Source: DASZOC01 sp035550975 (GTDB lineage Bacteria > Actinomycetota > CADDZG01 > WHSQ01). From it: DNA of 64,000 bases. The stretch spans positions 1 through 64,000 of the forward strand of contig DASZOC010000054.1 of assembly GCA_035550975.1 (NCBI GenBank), given 5' to 3'. The notes beneath the pieces are model-generated. The model was not told the DNA's origin. It made no database searches and worked only from the letters and a program-made list of their open reading frames with translations. A program made the translations under genes and the position numbers. Positions 7,961 through 16,292 of this stretch are shown one piece after another (positions within the stretch are counted from its first letter, which is position 1; every line of letters starts with the position of its first letter).

Positions 7961-8226
7961 CCGCAGGCGCGCCTCGCGTCGACCCCAAGCGCGGGATCGT
8001 GTTGCGTCTCGCGGTCATCCTGGTCGCGTACGTCACCTACCGCGTGCTCGAGACGCAGCGTCTGTCCGCGGGGATCTTCGCCGGGGTCGGGGTCCTGCTC
8101 GTGGGCTACGCGGTGGTGACCTATCTCACGACCCGCAGTGACGAGAGGTCCGGCCTCCTCCAGACCGGCCAGACGATCCTCGGGTCGGTGCTGATCCTCC
8201 TGGGTGTCGGCCAGCTCTTAACCTAG
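7957..8226 (+). CDS. Small membrane protein, unknown function
   Basis: An 89-residue protein starting at GTG 7957, which overlaps the preceding stop as GTGA. After a short polar N-terminus, three hydrophobic segments can be read: LRLAVILVAYVTYRVL, GIFAGVGVLLVGYAVVTYL and a final GQTILGSVLILLGVGQLL. No known motif is recognised. It ends 4 nt before ffh. Codon use matches the neighbours, so it is probably real, but its function is unknown. Confidence 0.6.
   Translation: MTAGAPRVDPKRGIVLRLAVILVAYVTYRVLETQRLSAGIFAGVGVLLVGYAVVTYLTTRSDERSGLLQTGQTILGSVLILLGVGQLLT
8219..8224 (+). promoter_or_regulatory. Putative -10 element of ffh (leaderless GTG)
   Basis: TAACCT spans the end of the preceding gene and lies 6 nt before the ffh GTG start; no Shine-Dalgarno sequence is visible. 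Confidence 0.4.
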
Positions 8227-8230
8227 GCCG

Positions 8231-9571
8231 GTGTTCGACTCCCTGAGCTCTCGCTTCGACGAGATATTCACGCGCCTTCGCTCGAAAGGGCGTTTGACCG
8301 AGAAGCAGGTCGACGAGGTCCTGCGCGAGCTGCGCCTTGCGCTCCTCGAAGCGGATGTCTCGTTGAAGGTGGTGAAGGCGTTCGTCGCCGACGTTCGCGA
8401 GGCCGCCGCCGGAGCCGAGATCCACAAGAGCCTCACGCCCGCGCAGCAGGTCATCAAGCTGGTCCACGCCGCGCTGATCGAGATCCTCGGCCACGAGACG
8501 GCGGCCCTCGCACCGTCGTCGCGGCCCCCCCGGACGATCCTGATCGCGGGCCTGCAAGGTTCCGGAAAGACGACCGCGGCCGCGAAGCTCGCGTTGCACC
8601 TCAAGGGGCAGGGGCGGCGGCCGTTGCTGGCCGCGTGCGACCTGCAGCGACCCGCGGCGATCAGCCAGTTGCAGCAGCTTGGCGACCAAGCCGGCGTGCC
8701 GGTAGTCGCGCAGCCGGACGAGAAGGACCCGACCGTCGTTGCTGCCGCAGCTTTGCGCCGAGCGCGCGATGAAGGCCACACCGACCTGATCGTCGACACC
8801 GCGGGCCGCCTGCATGTCGACCCGGATCTCATGGCGGAACTCGGGCGGGTGGCTGCGGCCGTGGAACCGACGGAGACCCTGCTCGTGTGCGACGCGATGA
8901 CCGGGCAGGACGCGGTCAACGTCGCGGACGCGTTCCTCACGGAGGTAGACGTCACCGGGATCGTGCTGACGAAGCTCGACGGAGACGCGCGCGGGGGCGC
9001 GGCGCTCTCGATGAGCTACGTCACTGGACGACCGATCAAGTTCGCGGGTGTCGGAGAGAAGCTCAAGGACATAGAGGCATTCCATCCCGATCGGATGGCG
9101 TCGCGCATCCTCGGGATGGGCGACGTATTGACCCTGATCGAGAAAGCAGAGTCTGCTTTCGATGCCGCCGAGGCGAAGAAGATGGAGGAGAAGCTCCGGA
9201 AGGCGGACTTCACGTTCGAAGACTTCCTGAGCCAGATGCAGGCCCTGAAGAAGATGGGGCCCCTGTCACAGGTGATGGGCATGCTGCCCGGCATGTCGAA
9301 GCTTCCCGTCGGCGACCAGCAGGTGGATGCGCAGATGCCGAAGATCGAAGCGATCATCCGCTCGATGACTGCACAGGAGCGCAACGATCCTTCCGTGATC
9401 AACGGGAGCCGCCGCAAGCGGATCGCGGCGGGGTCGGGGTCGACGATCCAGGACGTGAACCGGCTCGTGAAACAGTTCGACCAGGTACGAAAGCTCATGA
9501 AGCAGATGAGCGCCGGCAAGGGGCGCATGCCGTTCGGCAACATGAAGATCCCGCCGGGCCTGGGCCTCTGA
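8231..9571 (+). CDS. ffh: Signal recognition particle protein Ffh
   Basis: Ffh binds SRP RNA and signal peptides and targets ribosomes to FtsY. The 446-residue protein has the N domain (MFDSLSSRFDEIFTRLR), G domain motifs (GLQGSGKTTAAAKLA, DTAGRLHVD, TKLDGDARGG, GVGEKLKDIEAFHPDR) and a Met-rich M domain (MQALKKMGPLSQVMGMLPGM). It starts at GTG with no ribosome binding site, probably on a leaderless transcript. An SRP RNA gene was not identified in this window. Confidence 0.96.
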   Translation: MFDSLSSRFDEIFTRLRSKGRLTEKQVDEVLRELRLALLEADVSLKVVKAFVADVREAAAGAEIHKSLTPAQQVIKLVHAALIEILGHETAALAPSSRPPRTILIAGLQGSGKTTAAAKLALHLKGQGRRPLLAACDLQRPAAISQLQQLGDQAGVPVVAQPDEKDPTVVAAAALRRARDEGHTDLIVDTAGRLHVDPDLMAELGRVAAAVEPTETLLVCDAMTGQDAVNVADAFLTEVDVTGIVLTKLDGDARGGAALSMSYVTGRPIKFAGVGEKLKDIEAFHPDRMASRILGMGDVLTLIEKAESAFDAAEAKKMEEKLRKADFTFEDFLSQMQALKKMGPLSQVMGMLPGMSKLPVGDQQVDAQMPKIEAIIRSMTAQERNDPSVINGSRRKRIAAGSGSTIQDVNRLVKQFDQVRKLMKQMSAGKGRMPFGNMKIPPGLGL

Positions 9572-9596
9572 CCTGCGCTAACGCATCGCGGGCTGC

Positions 9597-9602
9597 TAGG
9601 AT
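9597..9602 (+). promoter_or_regulatory. Putative -10 element of the rpsP operon
   Basis: TAGGAT lies 36 nt before the rpsP ATG, giving a leadered transcript with an AAGGAG ribosome binding site. The same TAGGAT hexamer precedes gap and blaI. Confidence 0.4.
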
Positions 9603-9638
9603 GCCCGCTCTCGCAGCAGATCCCCCTCAAGGAGAAAC

Positions 9639-10121
9639 ATGGTCAAGATCAGATTGATGCGCGTCGGGAAGCGGAAGCAACCCTCGTACCGCGTCGTCGT
9701 CGCGGACGCCCGCAGCCCTCGTGACGGACGCATCATCGAAGCGATCGGGCACTACCACCCGCGCGAAGAGCCCTCGCTCGTAGAGATCGACAACGACAGG
9801 GCGCTGTACTGGTTGCGCAACGGGGCGCGGGCGTCCGACTCGGTCCGTCAGCTCCTTCGTATCTCGGGGGCGTGGTCGGAGTTCTCCGGCGAGGCGCCGC
9901 TCGCGGCCGCGCAGGCCGCCGCTCCACCTGCGGATGTCGCCCGCAAGAAGGCGACCCCGGCGGCTTCCGTAACTGCGGCCGAAGAAGCTCCCGAAGAGAC
10001 GCTCGAGGCGAACGCGGGCGGCGACGTCGCAGGCGCTGCTGATGATGCCGCGGACGCATCGGAGAGCCCCGCCGAGGCGGCGACCACCGCAGCTCCCGCG
10101 GAGGAAGAAGCCACGTCGTGA
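9639..10121 (+). CDS. rpsP: 30S ribosomal protein S16 with long acidic tail
   Basis: Residues 1-85 are canonical S16 (MVKIRLMRVGKRKQPSYRVV, then DGRIIEAIGHYHP). The remaining 75 residues are a low-complexity Ala/Glu/Asp/Pro tail, making the protein 160 residues, about twice the E. coli length; actinobacterial S16 often carries such tails. The start is supported by AAGGAG 7 nt upstream. The stop overlaps the GTG of the KH-domain gene. Confidence 0.95.
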   Translation: MVKIRLMRVGKRKQPSYRVVVADARSPRDGRIIEAIGHYHPREEPSLVEIDNDRALYWLRNGARASDSVRQLLRISGAWSEFSGEAPLAAAQAAAPPADVARKKATPAASVTAAEEAPEETLEANAGGDVAGAADDAADASESPAEAATTAAPAEEEATS

Positions 10122-10351
10122 CGCGCGAGCTCCTGGAATATGTCGTCCCCTGGCTCGTCGACAGTCCCGACGCGATCGAGATCACGGAGGTCGAGGGCGA
10201 CCGCGGCGCGACGGTCCTGGAGCTGAGCGTGGATCCCGACGACGTGGGCAAGGTGATCGGCAAGCGCGGCAGGATCATCCGGTCTCTGCGCGCGCTCGCT
10301 AAGGCGTCGCAACATGACGGCGGCAACATCATGGTCGAGGTGGTCGACTGA
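10118..10351 (+). CDS. khpA: KH-domain RNA-binding protein KhpA
   Basis: This 77-residue protein consists of a single KH domain with the GKVIGKRGRIIRSLRAL motif, which contains the GxxG RNA-binding loop. KhpA proteins, encoded between rpsP and rimM, bind structured RNAs and affect cell division in Gram-positive bacteria. It starts at GTG 10118 in a GTGA overlap with rpsP, so translation is coupled. Confidence 0.93.
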   Translation: MTRELLEYVVPWLVDSPDAIEITEVEGDRGATVLELSVDPDDVGKVIGKRGRIIRSLRALAKASQHDGGNIMVEVVD

Positions 10352-10362
10352 CGCCTCCCGGC

Positions 10363-10848
10363 ATGCTCCTTGCCGGGGAGGTCGGCAAGCCACACGGCTT
10401 GGCTGGGGATGTGTATGTCGTCGTCATATCCGACGATCCGCACCGTTTCGAACCCGGTTCGGTCCTGCACAGCGAATCGGCCGGCGAGCTCACTATCGAG
10501 AGGTGCAGGCGGCATTCCGGGCGCGTGCTGGTGAAGTTCGAACGCTTCGATACCCGCGAGCAGGCAGAGACACTGCGCGGCCCCCTCTACGTCGCGGCCG
10601 ACCACGCGCGTGCGCTGGACGACGACGAGTACTGGCACGACGATCTGGTCGGGCTGATGGTGACGTCGCGGGAGGGGGCCGAGCTCGGGCGCGTCGAAGC
10701 GGTCGTGGCGGGACCGGCCCAGGACCTGCTCGAGGTGGCGACGCCGGCGGGAGCGCGCCTCGTTCCGATCGTGAAGGAGATCGTCGTCTCGGTCGACGTC
10801 GCGGCCGGCACGGTCGTCGTCGATCCTCCGGAGGGCTTGTTCGACTGA
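10363..10848 (+). CDS. rimM: Ribosome maturation factor RimM
   Basis: RimM assists assembly of the 30S head around S19. The 161-residue product shows the N-terminal beta-barrel start LLAGEVGKPHGLAGDVYV and a PRC-barrel half with YWHDDLVGLMV and VPIVKEIVVSVD, ending DPPEGLFD as in typical RimM. Position between khpA and trmD is canonical. No clear ribosome binding site precedes ATG 10363. The stop overlaps the trmD start as TGATG. Confidence 0.93.
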   Translation: MLLAGEVGKPHGLAGDVYVVVISDDPHRFEPGSVLHSESAGELTIERCRRHSGRVLVKFERFDTREQAETLRGPLYVAADHARALDDDEYWHDDLVGLMVTSREGAELGRVEAVVAGPAQDLLEVATPAGARLVPIVKEIVVSVDVAAGTVVVDPPEGLFD

Positions 10849-11528
10849 TGCCGCGCATAGACGTCGTGACGATCTTCCCGGAGTTGTTCGAGGTTCCCTT
10901 GAAGACCAGCCTTCTCGGCAAGGCGGTCGCGGACGGGTTGCTGGAGGTCGGCGTGCACGACCTCCGTCGCCACGGCCTCGGAAAGCACCGGTCGGTCGAC
11001 GACGAGCCTTACGGAGGTGGGCCCGGGATGGTGATGCGCCCGGAGCCGATCTTCGCGGCCGTCGACGAGCTACGGACGGACGACAGCAGGGTCGTCCTGA
11101 TGTCCGCGCGCGGGACGCGTCTCGACCACGCCGTCGTCGAGCGCCTCTCGAACGAGGCTCACCTGATCCTGATCTGCGGGCGCTTCGAAGGCGTCGACGA
11201 GCGCGTCGCGCTGCACTGCGCCGATGAGGAGATCTCGCTCGGCGACTTCGTGCTCGCCGGCGGCGAGATCGCGGCTCTCGCGGTGATCGAAGCCATCTCG
11301 AGGCTCGTGCCGGGCGTGCTCGGCAACGAGGAGTCGCTCGCCGTCGAGTCGCACCGCGCGGGCGAGCTGGAGTACCCGCAGTACACGCGCCCCGCCGAGT
11401 TCCGCGGCCACAGGGTGCCCGACGTATTGCTGTCGGGCCACCACGGAGACGTCGACGCATGGCGCCGCGACCAAGCGGCCACGGCTACGACCTCGCGCCG
11501 GCGAGACCCCGCGGGGGACGCCGAGTAG
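10848..11528 (+). CDS. trmD: tRNA (guanine-N1)-methyltransferase TrmD
   Basis: TrmD methylates G37 of tRNAs to m1G and prevents +1 frameshifting. The 226-residue protein begins MPRIDVVTIFPELFE and has PYGGGPGMVMRPEP. Its trefoil-knot SAM site reads LILICGRFEGVDER and SLGDFVLAGGEIAALAVIE. The final part has the expected HRAGELEYPQYTRP and VLLSGHHG. It overlaps rimM by one base. rplS, which normally follows trmD, is absent; uvrC follows instead. Confidence 0.95.
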   Translation: MPRIDVVTIFPELFEVPLKTSLLGKAVADGLLEVGVHDLRRHGLGKHRSVDDEPYGGGPGMVMRPEPIFAAVDELRTDDSRVVLMSARGTRLDHAVVERLSNEAHLILICGRFEGVDERVALHCADEEISLGDFVLAGGEIAALAVIEAISRLVPGVLGNEESLAVESHRAGELEYPQYTRPAEFRGHRVPDVLLSGHHGDVDAWRRDQAATATTSRRRDPAGDAE

Positions 11529-11555
11529 CGGCCTCGGCCGCGGGACAATCGGTGC

Positions 11556-13424
11556 ATGGCGGTGACTCGTACGCTCCAGCGCCCCGAACGCGGCTCGATC
11601 CCCACCGAGCCCGGCGTCTATCTGTTCCGGGACGCGGCCGGACGCGTGATCTACGTGGGCAAGGCGAAGTCGCTCCGCTCCCGCATCTCGAACTACTTCG
11701 GGCCCGACCTCCACCCGCGGACGTACGCGATGGTCCAGGCCGCGGCAGAGGTGGAATGGATCGTGACGTCGAGCGAGGTCGAGGCGCTCCACCTCGAGGT
11801 CAACCTGATCAAAGAGCACCGGCCCCGCTACAACGTCCGCTACCGCGACGACAAGAGTTATCCCTATCTCGCGATCACCCTCGACGAGGAGATACCGCGG
11901 GCGCGCGTGATGCGAGGCGCCAAGAAGAAGGGCGTCCGCTACTACGGCCCCTTCGCACACGCCTACGCGATCCGGGACACCCTCGACCTGTTGCTCCGGA
12001 CGTTCCCGATGAGAACGTGCTCGCAGGGCGTTTTCGACCGCTGCAGACGCAGGAACCGACCCTGCCTCCTCTACGACATCGAGCGTTGCTCGGGCCCGTG
12101 CGTGGGCGCGGTGTCACCGGAAGAGCACCGCGTGATCGCGCTGGAGCTGTGCGATTTCCTCGACGGGAACACGAAGCCGGTGGTCCAGCGGCTGGAGCGA
12201 TCGATGAAGGAGGCGGCGGGCCGACAGGAGTTCGAGGTCGCCGCGAAGATGCGCGACCAGCTGGACAACGTGCGCAAGGCGATCGAGCGCCAGCAGATGG
12301 TGTCGTCACATGCCGAAGAGATGGACGTCATCGGACTGGCCGAAGACGACCTCGAGGCCGCGTTCCAGGTCTTCTTCGTGCGCGGGGGCCGCGTGACCGG
12401 CCGCAAGGGCTACATCGTCGACAAGGTCGAAGATCTGGACACCGCCGGGCTCGTGTCCCGCTTCCTCGAGCGCCTCTATACCGACGCCGACATCCCGCGT
12501 CAGGTCCTGGTGCCGGAGGAGCCCGACTACAAGGAGCTGCTGCAGCGGTGGCTGCGTCAGCGGCGCGAAGGAGCCGTCGCCATCCGGGTGCCGCAGCGCG
12601 GGGAGAAGCGAGCGTTGCTGCAGACGGTGACGGAGAACGCGCAACAGCAGTTCACGCGTCACCGCCTCAAGCGATCGAGCGACTTCGCCGCGCGTTCGAG
12701 GCAGCTGCGTGAGCTCCAGGACGCGATCGGGATGTCGGAGGCGCCCTTGCGGATCGAGTGCTACGACATCTCGAACACGGGCCCGACCGAGGCCGTTGGT
12801 TCGATGGTGGTGTTCGAAGACGGGCTCCCGAAGCGCTCCGACTACCGTCGTTTCGCGATGAAGTGGACCGAAGGGCCGAACGACGTCGCGATGATGGGCG
12901 AGGTCATACGGCGGCGGTTCGCCCGCTTCAACGAGGAGGCGGCGCTCGAGGCGGGCGAGCGCAACCGCAGGTTCGCGTATCCACCGAACCTGGTCGTCAT
13001 CGACGGTGGCAAGGGGCAGCTCAACCGTGCCGTCGAGGTCATGGACGAGCTCGGTGTGGAGGGCGTGACCACGGTGTCGCTCGCGAAGCGCATGGAGGAG
13101 GTCTTCCTCCCGGGGGCGGCGGACCCGGTACGCATCCCGCGGGGCTCGGAGGCGCTGTACCTGTTGCAGGCGATCCGCGACGAGGCGCACCGGTTCGCCC
13201 TCGCGTACCACCGGCTCAAGCGCGGCAAACGCATGACCGCGTCGGCGCTCGACGGGATACCCGGCCTCGGCGCGACGCGGCGCAAGAAGCTTCTGAACCA
13301 CTTCGGCTCCGTCAAGAAGATACGTGAGGCCACACTGGAAGACTTGTCCGACGTACGGGGCATCCCGCAGACTGTCGCCGAGGCGGTCTACGACCGGCTA
13401 CACGATCGGAGGCAGGCGTCATGA
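11556..13424 (+). CDS. uvrC: Excinuclease ABC subunit UvrC
   Basis: UvrC makes both incisions in nucleotide excision repair. The 622-residue product has the N-terminal GIY-YIG nuclease (GVYLFRDAAGRVIYVGKAKSL). A Cys-rich segment (CSQGVFDRCRRRNRPC), a UVR domain (FEVAAKMRDQLDNV), an RNase H-like C-terminal nuclease (IECYDISNTGPTEAVGSMVV) and terminal helix-hairpin-helix repeats (DGIPGLGATRRKKLL) follow. The ATG has no ribosome binding site but a GACAAT 6 nt upstream. Its last 4 nt overlap rapZ. Confidence 0.96.
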   Translation: MAVTRTLQRPERGSIPTEPGVYLFRDAAGRVIYVGKAKSLRSRISNYFGPDLHPRTYAMVQAAAEVEWIVTSSEVEALHLEVNLIKEHRPRYNVRYRDDKSYPYLAITLDEEIPRARVMRGAKKKGVRYYGPFAHAYAIRDTLDLLLRTFPMRTCSQGVFDRCRRRNRPCLLYDIERCSGPCVGAVSPEEHRVIALELCDFLDGNTKPVVQRLERSMKEAAGRQEFEVAAKMRDQLDNVRKAIERQQMVSSHAEEMDVIGLAEDDLEAAFQVFFVRGGRVTGRKGYIVDKVEDLDTAGLVSRFLERLYTDADIPRQVLVPEEPDYKELLQRWLRQRREGAVAIRVPQRGEKRALLQTVTENAQQQFTRHRLKRSSDFAARSRQLRELQDAIGMSEAPLRIECYDISNTGPTEAVGSMVVFEDGLPKRSDYRRFAMKWTEGPNDVAMMGEVIRRRFARFNEEAALEAGERNRRFAYPPNLVVIDGGKGQLNRAVEVMDELGVEGVTTVSLAKRMEEVFLPGAADPVRIPRGSEALYLLQAIRDEAHRFALAYHRLKRGKRMTASALDGIPGLGATRRKKLLNHFGSVKKIREATLEDLSDVRGIPQTVAEAVYDRLHDRRQAS

Positions 13425-14317
13425 ACGTCCGGCGGACGGCCCGGGAGGTTGACGTCACCGTTATCACGGGGCTGTCGGGAGCCGGCCGGTCGGAGGCGGC
13501 GAAAGCATTCGAGGACCTCGGGTGGTTCGTCATCGACAACCTGCCCCCGGCGCTGATCTCGACGATGCTCAACCTCGCGCTCGCGCCCGGCAACGACATC
13601 AGCCGCATGGCTCTCGTGATCGATGCACGCGGTGGGACGTTCTTCAAAGAAGCCACGAGCGCGCTGGAGAAGCTCCGGCACGACGTGTGCAACTTCCGGA
13701 TGGTCTTCCTGGAGGCCGCGGATGATGCGCTCGTACGTCGGTTCGACGCGAATCGCCGTGTCCACCCGCTGGCGCCCGACGATCGGGTGATCGAAGGGAT
13801 CCGGCGCGAGAGGGAGGTCATGCGGCGTTTCCGCGAGGGCGCCGACGTCATCCTCGACACATCGGAGATGTCTGCGCGCGACCTGCGCGTGAAGATAGGC
13901 GCGCTGTTCGAGGGATCGTCGCTCAGCGACGGCTTGACGACGACGGTGATCTCGTTCGGGTACAAGTTCGGGCTCCCGCTCGACGCCGACATCGTGTTGG
14001 ACGTGCGCTTCCTGCCGAACCCGCACTGGGTCGAGGGACTGCGGGAGCAGACCGGCCTCGACGAGGACGTGAAGGCATACGTCCTCGAGCAGGAAGGGAC
14101 GACCGACTTCGTCGAGCGCAGCAGGGACCTGTTCGCCGTCCTCCTACCGGGCTACCAGGACGAGGGTCGCCACTACCTGACGGTCGCGATCGGTTGCACC
14201 GGCGGCCGTCACCGGTCGGTCGTGCTGGCCGAAGAGGTCGCGCGCTTCATCCGAGACAAGCGTTTCGCTGCTTCGGTGATCCATCGAGACGTCGAGCGCC
14301 CACCGGTGACGCCATGA
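13421..14317 (+). CDS. rapZ: RapZ-family nucleotide-binding protein
   Basis: The 298-residue product has an N-terminal P-loop (VITGLSGAGRSEAAKAFEDL) and the C-terminal sensing domain with ISFGYKFGLPLDADIVLDVRFLPNP and GCTGGRHRSV. In E. coli RapZ controls glucosamine-6-phosphate synthase mRNA; in actinobacteria the family sits in the uvrC-rapZ-yvcK-whiA cluster with a less clear role. Both ends overlap neighbours by 4 nt (ATGA), so it is part of one operon. Confidence 0.94.
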   Translation: MNVRRTAREVDVTVITGLSGAGRSEAAKAFEDLGWFVIDNLPPALISTMLNLALAPGNDISRMALVIDARGGTFFKEATSALEKLRHDVCNFRMVFLEAADDALVRRFDANRRVHPLAPDDRVIEGIRREREVMRRFREGADVILDTSEMSARDLRVKIGALFEGSSLSDGLTTTVISFGYKFGLPLDADIVLDVRFLPNPHWVEGLREQTGLDEDVKAYVLEQEGTTDFVERSRDLFAVLLPGYQDEGRHYLTVAIGCTGGRHRSVVLAEEVARFIRDKRFAASVIHRDVERPPVTP

Positions 14318-15210
14318 GGGTCGTGGGGATCGGTGGCGGTCACGGCCTCGCCGCGACGCTGAGGGCCGCGCGCACTTACGCCGACGAGATCGATGCCGTC
14401 GTCACGGTCGCGGACGATGGAGGCTCTTCGGGGCGCCTGACCCGAGAGCTCGGCGTTCCGCCTCCCGGCGACATCCGGAATTGCCTTGTCGCGCTCGCGC
14501 GCAACCGCGAGCTGGCCGACGTGTTCCAGCACCGGTTCAGCTCCGGAGCGCTAACCGGTCACACCGTCGGCAACCTCGTCATCGCGGGCCTGACGGAGGC
14601 GACGGGGGATTTCGCGGAGGCGGTTGGTCGTGCCGGCGACCTGCTGGCGGCGGAGGGCCGGGTTCATCCCGCCACGACGGAGCTGGTGACGTTGATGGCG
14701 CGGGTCGACGGCGGCGAGGTCAAAGGCCAGGTCGAGGTCGCGCGCACGCGGGCGCCGATCCAGGCGGTCTACATCGAGCCGCGCGAGCCGCGGGCTTATC
14801 CCGGCGCGGTCGAGGCGATCCTCGCTGCCGATCAGGTCGTGCTCGGGCCCGGCAGCCTGTTCACGAGCCTCATCGCGACGCTGTTGGTGCCTGGGATCCG
14901 TGACGCTCTGCAGGAGACGGCCGCGCGCAGGGTGTTCGTGTGCAACGCGCGGATGCAGAAGGGCGAGACCGAGACGCTCGACGGGGCCGGTCACGTCCAC
15001 TCGTTGATAGCCCACGCCGGTGCGTTCACCCTCGATGCCGTCGTCGTGCAGTGTCCGGAGCTGGCGCACGACGGAGTGGGTATCGATCGCGACGCGTTGC
15101 GGTTCCTCGGCGTCGAGGTGGTCGAGGCGAACGTGGCGAGCGCCGACGGCGCCCACGACCCCGTCGCTCTGGGCGGCGTGCTCAGGGGCCTCGGCGGGCC
15201 CCGCGCTTAG
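14314..15210 (+). CDS. yvcK: YvcK/CofD-family gluconeogenesis factor
   Basis: The 298-residue protein has the family motifs GGGHGLAATLRAAR and TVADDGGSSGRLTRELGVPPPGDIRN, and GNLVIAGLTEATGDFAEAV further on. YvcK homologues bind UDP-sugars and influence peptidoglycan synthesis and growth on gluconeogenic carbon sources. In other actinobacteria the next gene is whiA; here the glycolytic gap gene follows after 42 nt. Confidence 0.93.
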   Translation: MRVVGIGGGHGLAATLRAARTYADEIDAVVTVADDGGSSGRLTRELGVPPPGDIRNCLVALARNRELADVFQHRFSSGALTGHTVGNLVIAGLTEATGDFAEAVGRAGDLLAAEGRVHPATTELVTLMARVDGGEVKGQVEVARTRAPIQAVYIEPREPRAYPGAVEAILAADQVVLGPGSLFTSLIATLLVPGIRDALQETAARRVFVCNARMQKGETETLDGAGHVHSLIAHAGAFTLDAVVVQCPELAHDGVGIDRDALRFLGVEVVEANVASADGAHDPVALGGVLRGLGGPRA

Positions 15211-15213
15211 GAT
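15208..15213 (+). promoter_or_regulatory. Putative -10 element of the gap operon
   Basis: TAGGAT overlaps the yvcK stop and lies 39 nt before the gap ATG. The intervening leader contains AGGAGGG at 15240-15246, a near-perfect ribosome binding site. Confidence 0.4.
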
Positions 15214-15252
15214 GGCCGCTCCAAATCCCACATCGTCCTAGGAGGGACAACC

Positions 15253-16260
15253 ATGGCGACGCGCATCGGCATCAACGGATTCGGCCGCATCGGCCGCAAC
15301 TTCTACCGCGCGATGAGCGCGCGCGGCTCGAGCCTGGAGCTGGTCGCGGTGAACGACCTGGGCGATGCCGAGACCATGGCTCACCTGCTGAAATACGACT
15401 CGGTGCTCGGCCGCCTCGGCAAGGAGGTCAAGGTCACCGACGGCGGCTTCACGATCGACGGCAACGACGTGAAGCTGCTGTCCGAGCGGGACCCCGGCAA
15501 CCTGCCGTGGGGTGACCTCGGCGTCGACGTCGTCATCGAGTCGACGGGTTTCTTCACGAAGCGGGCCGACGCCGCGAAGCACCTCGACGGCGGCGCCAAG
15601 AAGGTCATCATCTCGGCCCCCGCCAAGGACGAAGACGTCACGATCGTGATGGGCGTCAACCACGAGGACTACGACGCGGGCAGCCACGACGTCATCTCGA
15701 ACGCTTCGTGCACGACGAACTGCGTCGTGCCCCTGGCGAAGGTCCTCCAGGACAACTGGGGCATCGAGAAGGGGTTCATGACCACGTGTCACGCGTATAC
15801 GAACGACCAGAACACACTCGACCTTGCCCGCGATGACCTGCGACGGGCGCGGGCCGCTGCGATCAACATCATCCCGACGACGACGGGGGCCGCGAAGGCC
15901 GCCTCTCTCACGATGCCGGAGCTGAAAGGACGCCTCGACGGTCTCGCCCTGCGCGTGCCCGTGCCGGACGGCTCGATCACCGACATCGTCGCGGTTCTCG
16001 GCTCCGAGGTCTCGAAGGAGGACGTGAACAACGCCTATCGCGAGGCGGCGCAGTCGCAAGGGATGAAGGGCATCCTCGAATACACCGAGGACGCGATCGT
16101 CAGCACCGACATCGTCGGCAACCCGCACTCGTGCGTCATCGACGGTCTGTCGACCATGGCGAACGGCAACATGGTGAAGGTCTTGGGCTGGTACGACAAC
16201 GAGTGGGGGTATTCCAACCGCCTCGTCGACCTCACGGAGCTGGTCGCGTCCAAGCTCTAG
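15253..16260 (+). CDS. gap: Glyceraldehyde-3-phosphate dehydrogenase
   Basis: GAPDH converts glyceraldehyde 3-phosphate to 1,3-bisphosphoglycerate. The 335-residue protein has the NAD-binding INGFGRIGRNFYRA, the catalytic SNASCTTNC with its Cys, the downstream THC-HAYT His region and the C-terminal WYDNEWGYSNR. The Asp after LVAVND suggests NAD rather than NADP preference. It starts a gap-pgk-tpiA-apgM glycolysis cluster and has its own promoter-like site and strong ribosome binding site. Confidence 0.97.
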   Translation: MATRIGINGFGRIGRNFYRAMSARGSSLELVAVNDLGDAETMAHLLKYDSVLGRLGKEVKVTDGGFTIDGNDVKLLSERDPGNLPWGDLGVDVVIESTGFFTKRADAAKHLDGGAKKVIISAPAKDEDVTIVMGVNHEDYDAGSHDVISNASCTTNCVVPLAKVLQDNWGIEKGFMTTCHAYTNDQNTLDLARDDLRRARAAAINIIPTTTGAAKAASLTMPELKGRLDGLALRVPVPDGSITDIVAVLGSEVSKEDVNNAYREAAQSQGMKGILEYTEDAIVSTDIVGNPHSCVIDGLSTMANGNMVKVLGWYDNEWGYSNRLVDLTELVASKL

Positions 16261-16292
16261 CTCGTCTTAGCTCTGCCCTCAGGAACGGCACC

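Noticed and set aside
9733..11460. Minus-strand open frame of about 575 codons over rpsP-trmD
   Set aside because: It covers four genes with strong family motifs; its translation is Arg/Pro/Ser-rich shadow sequence.
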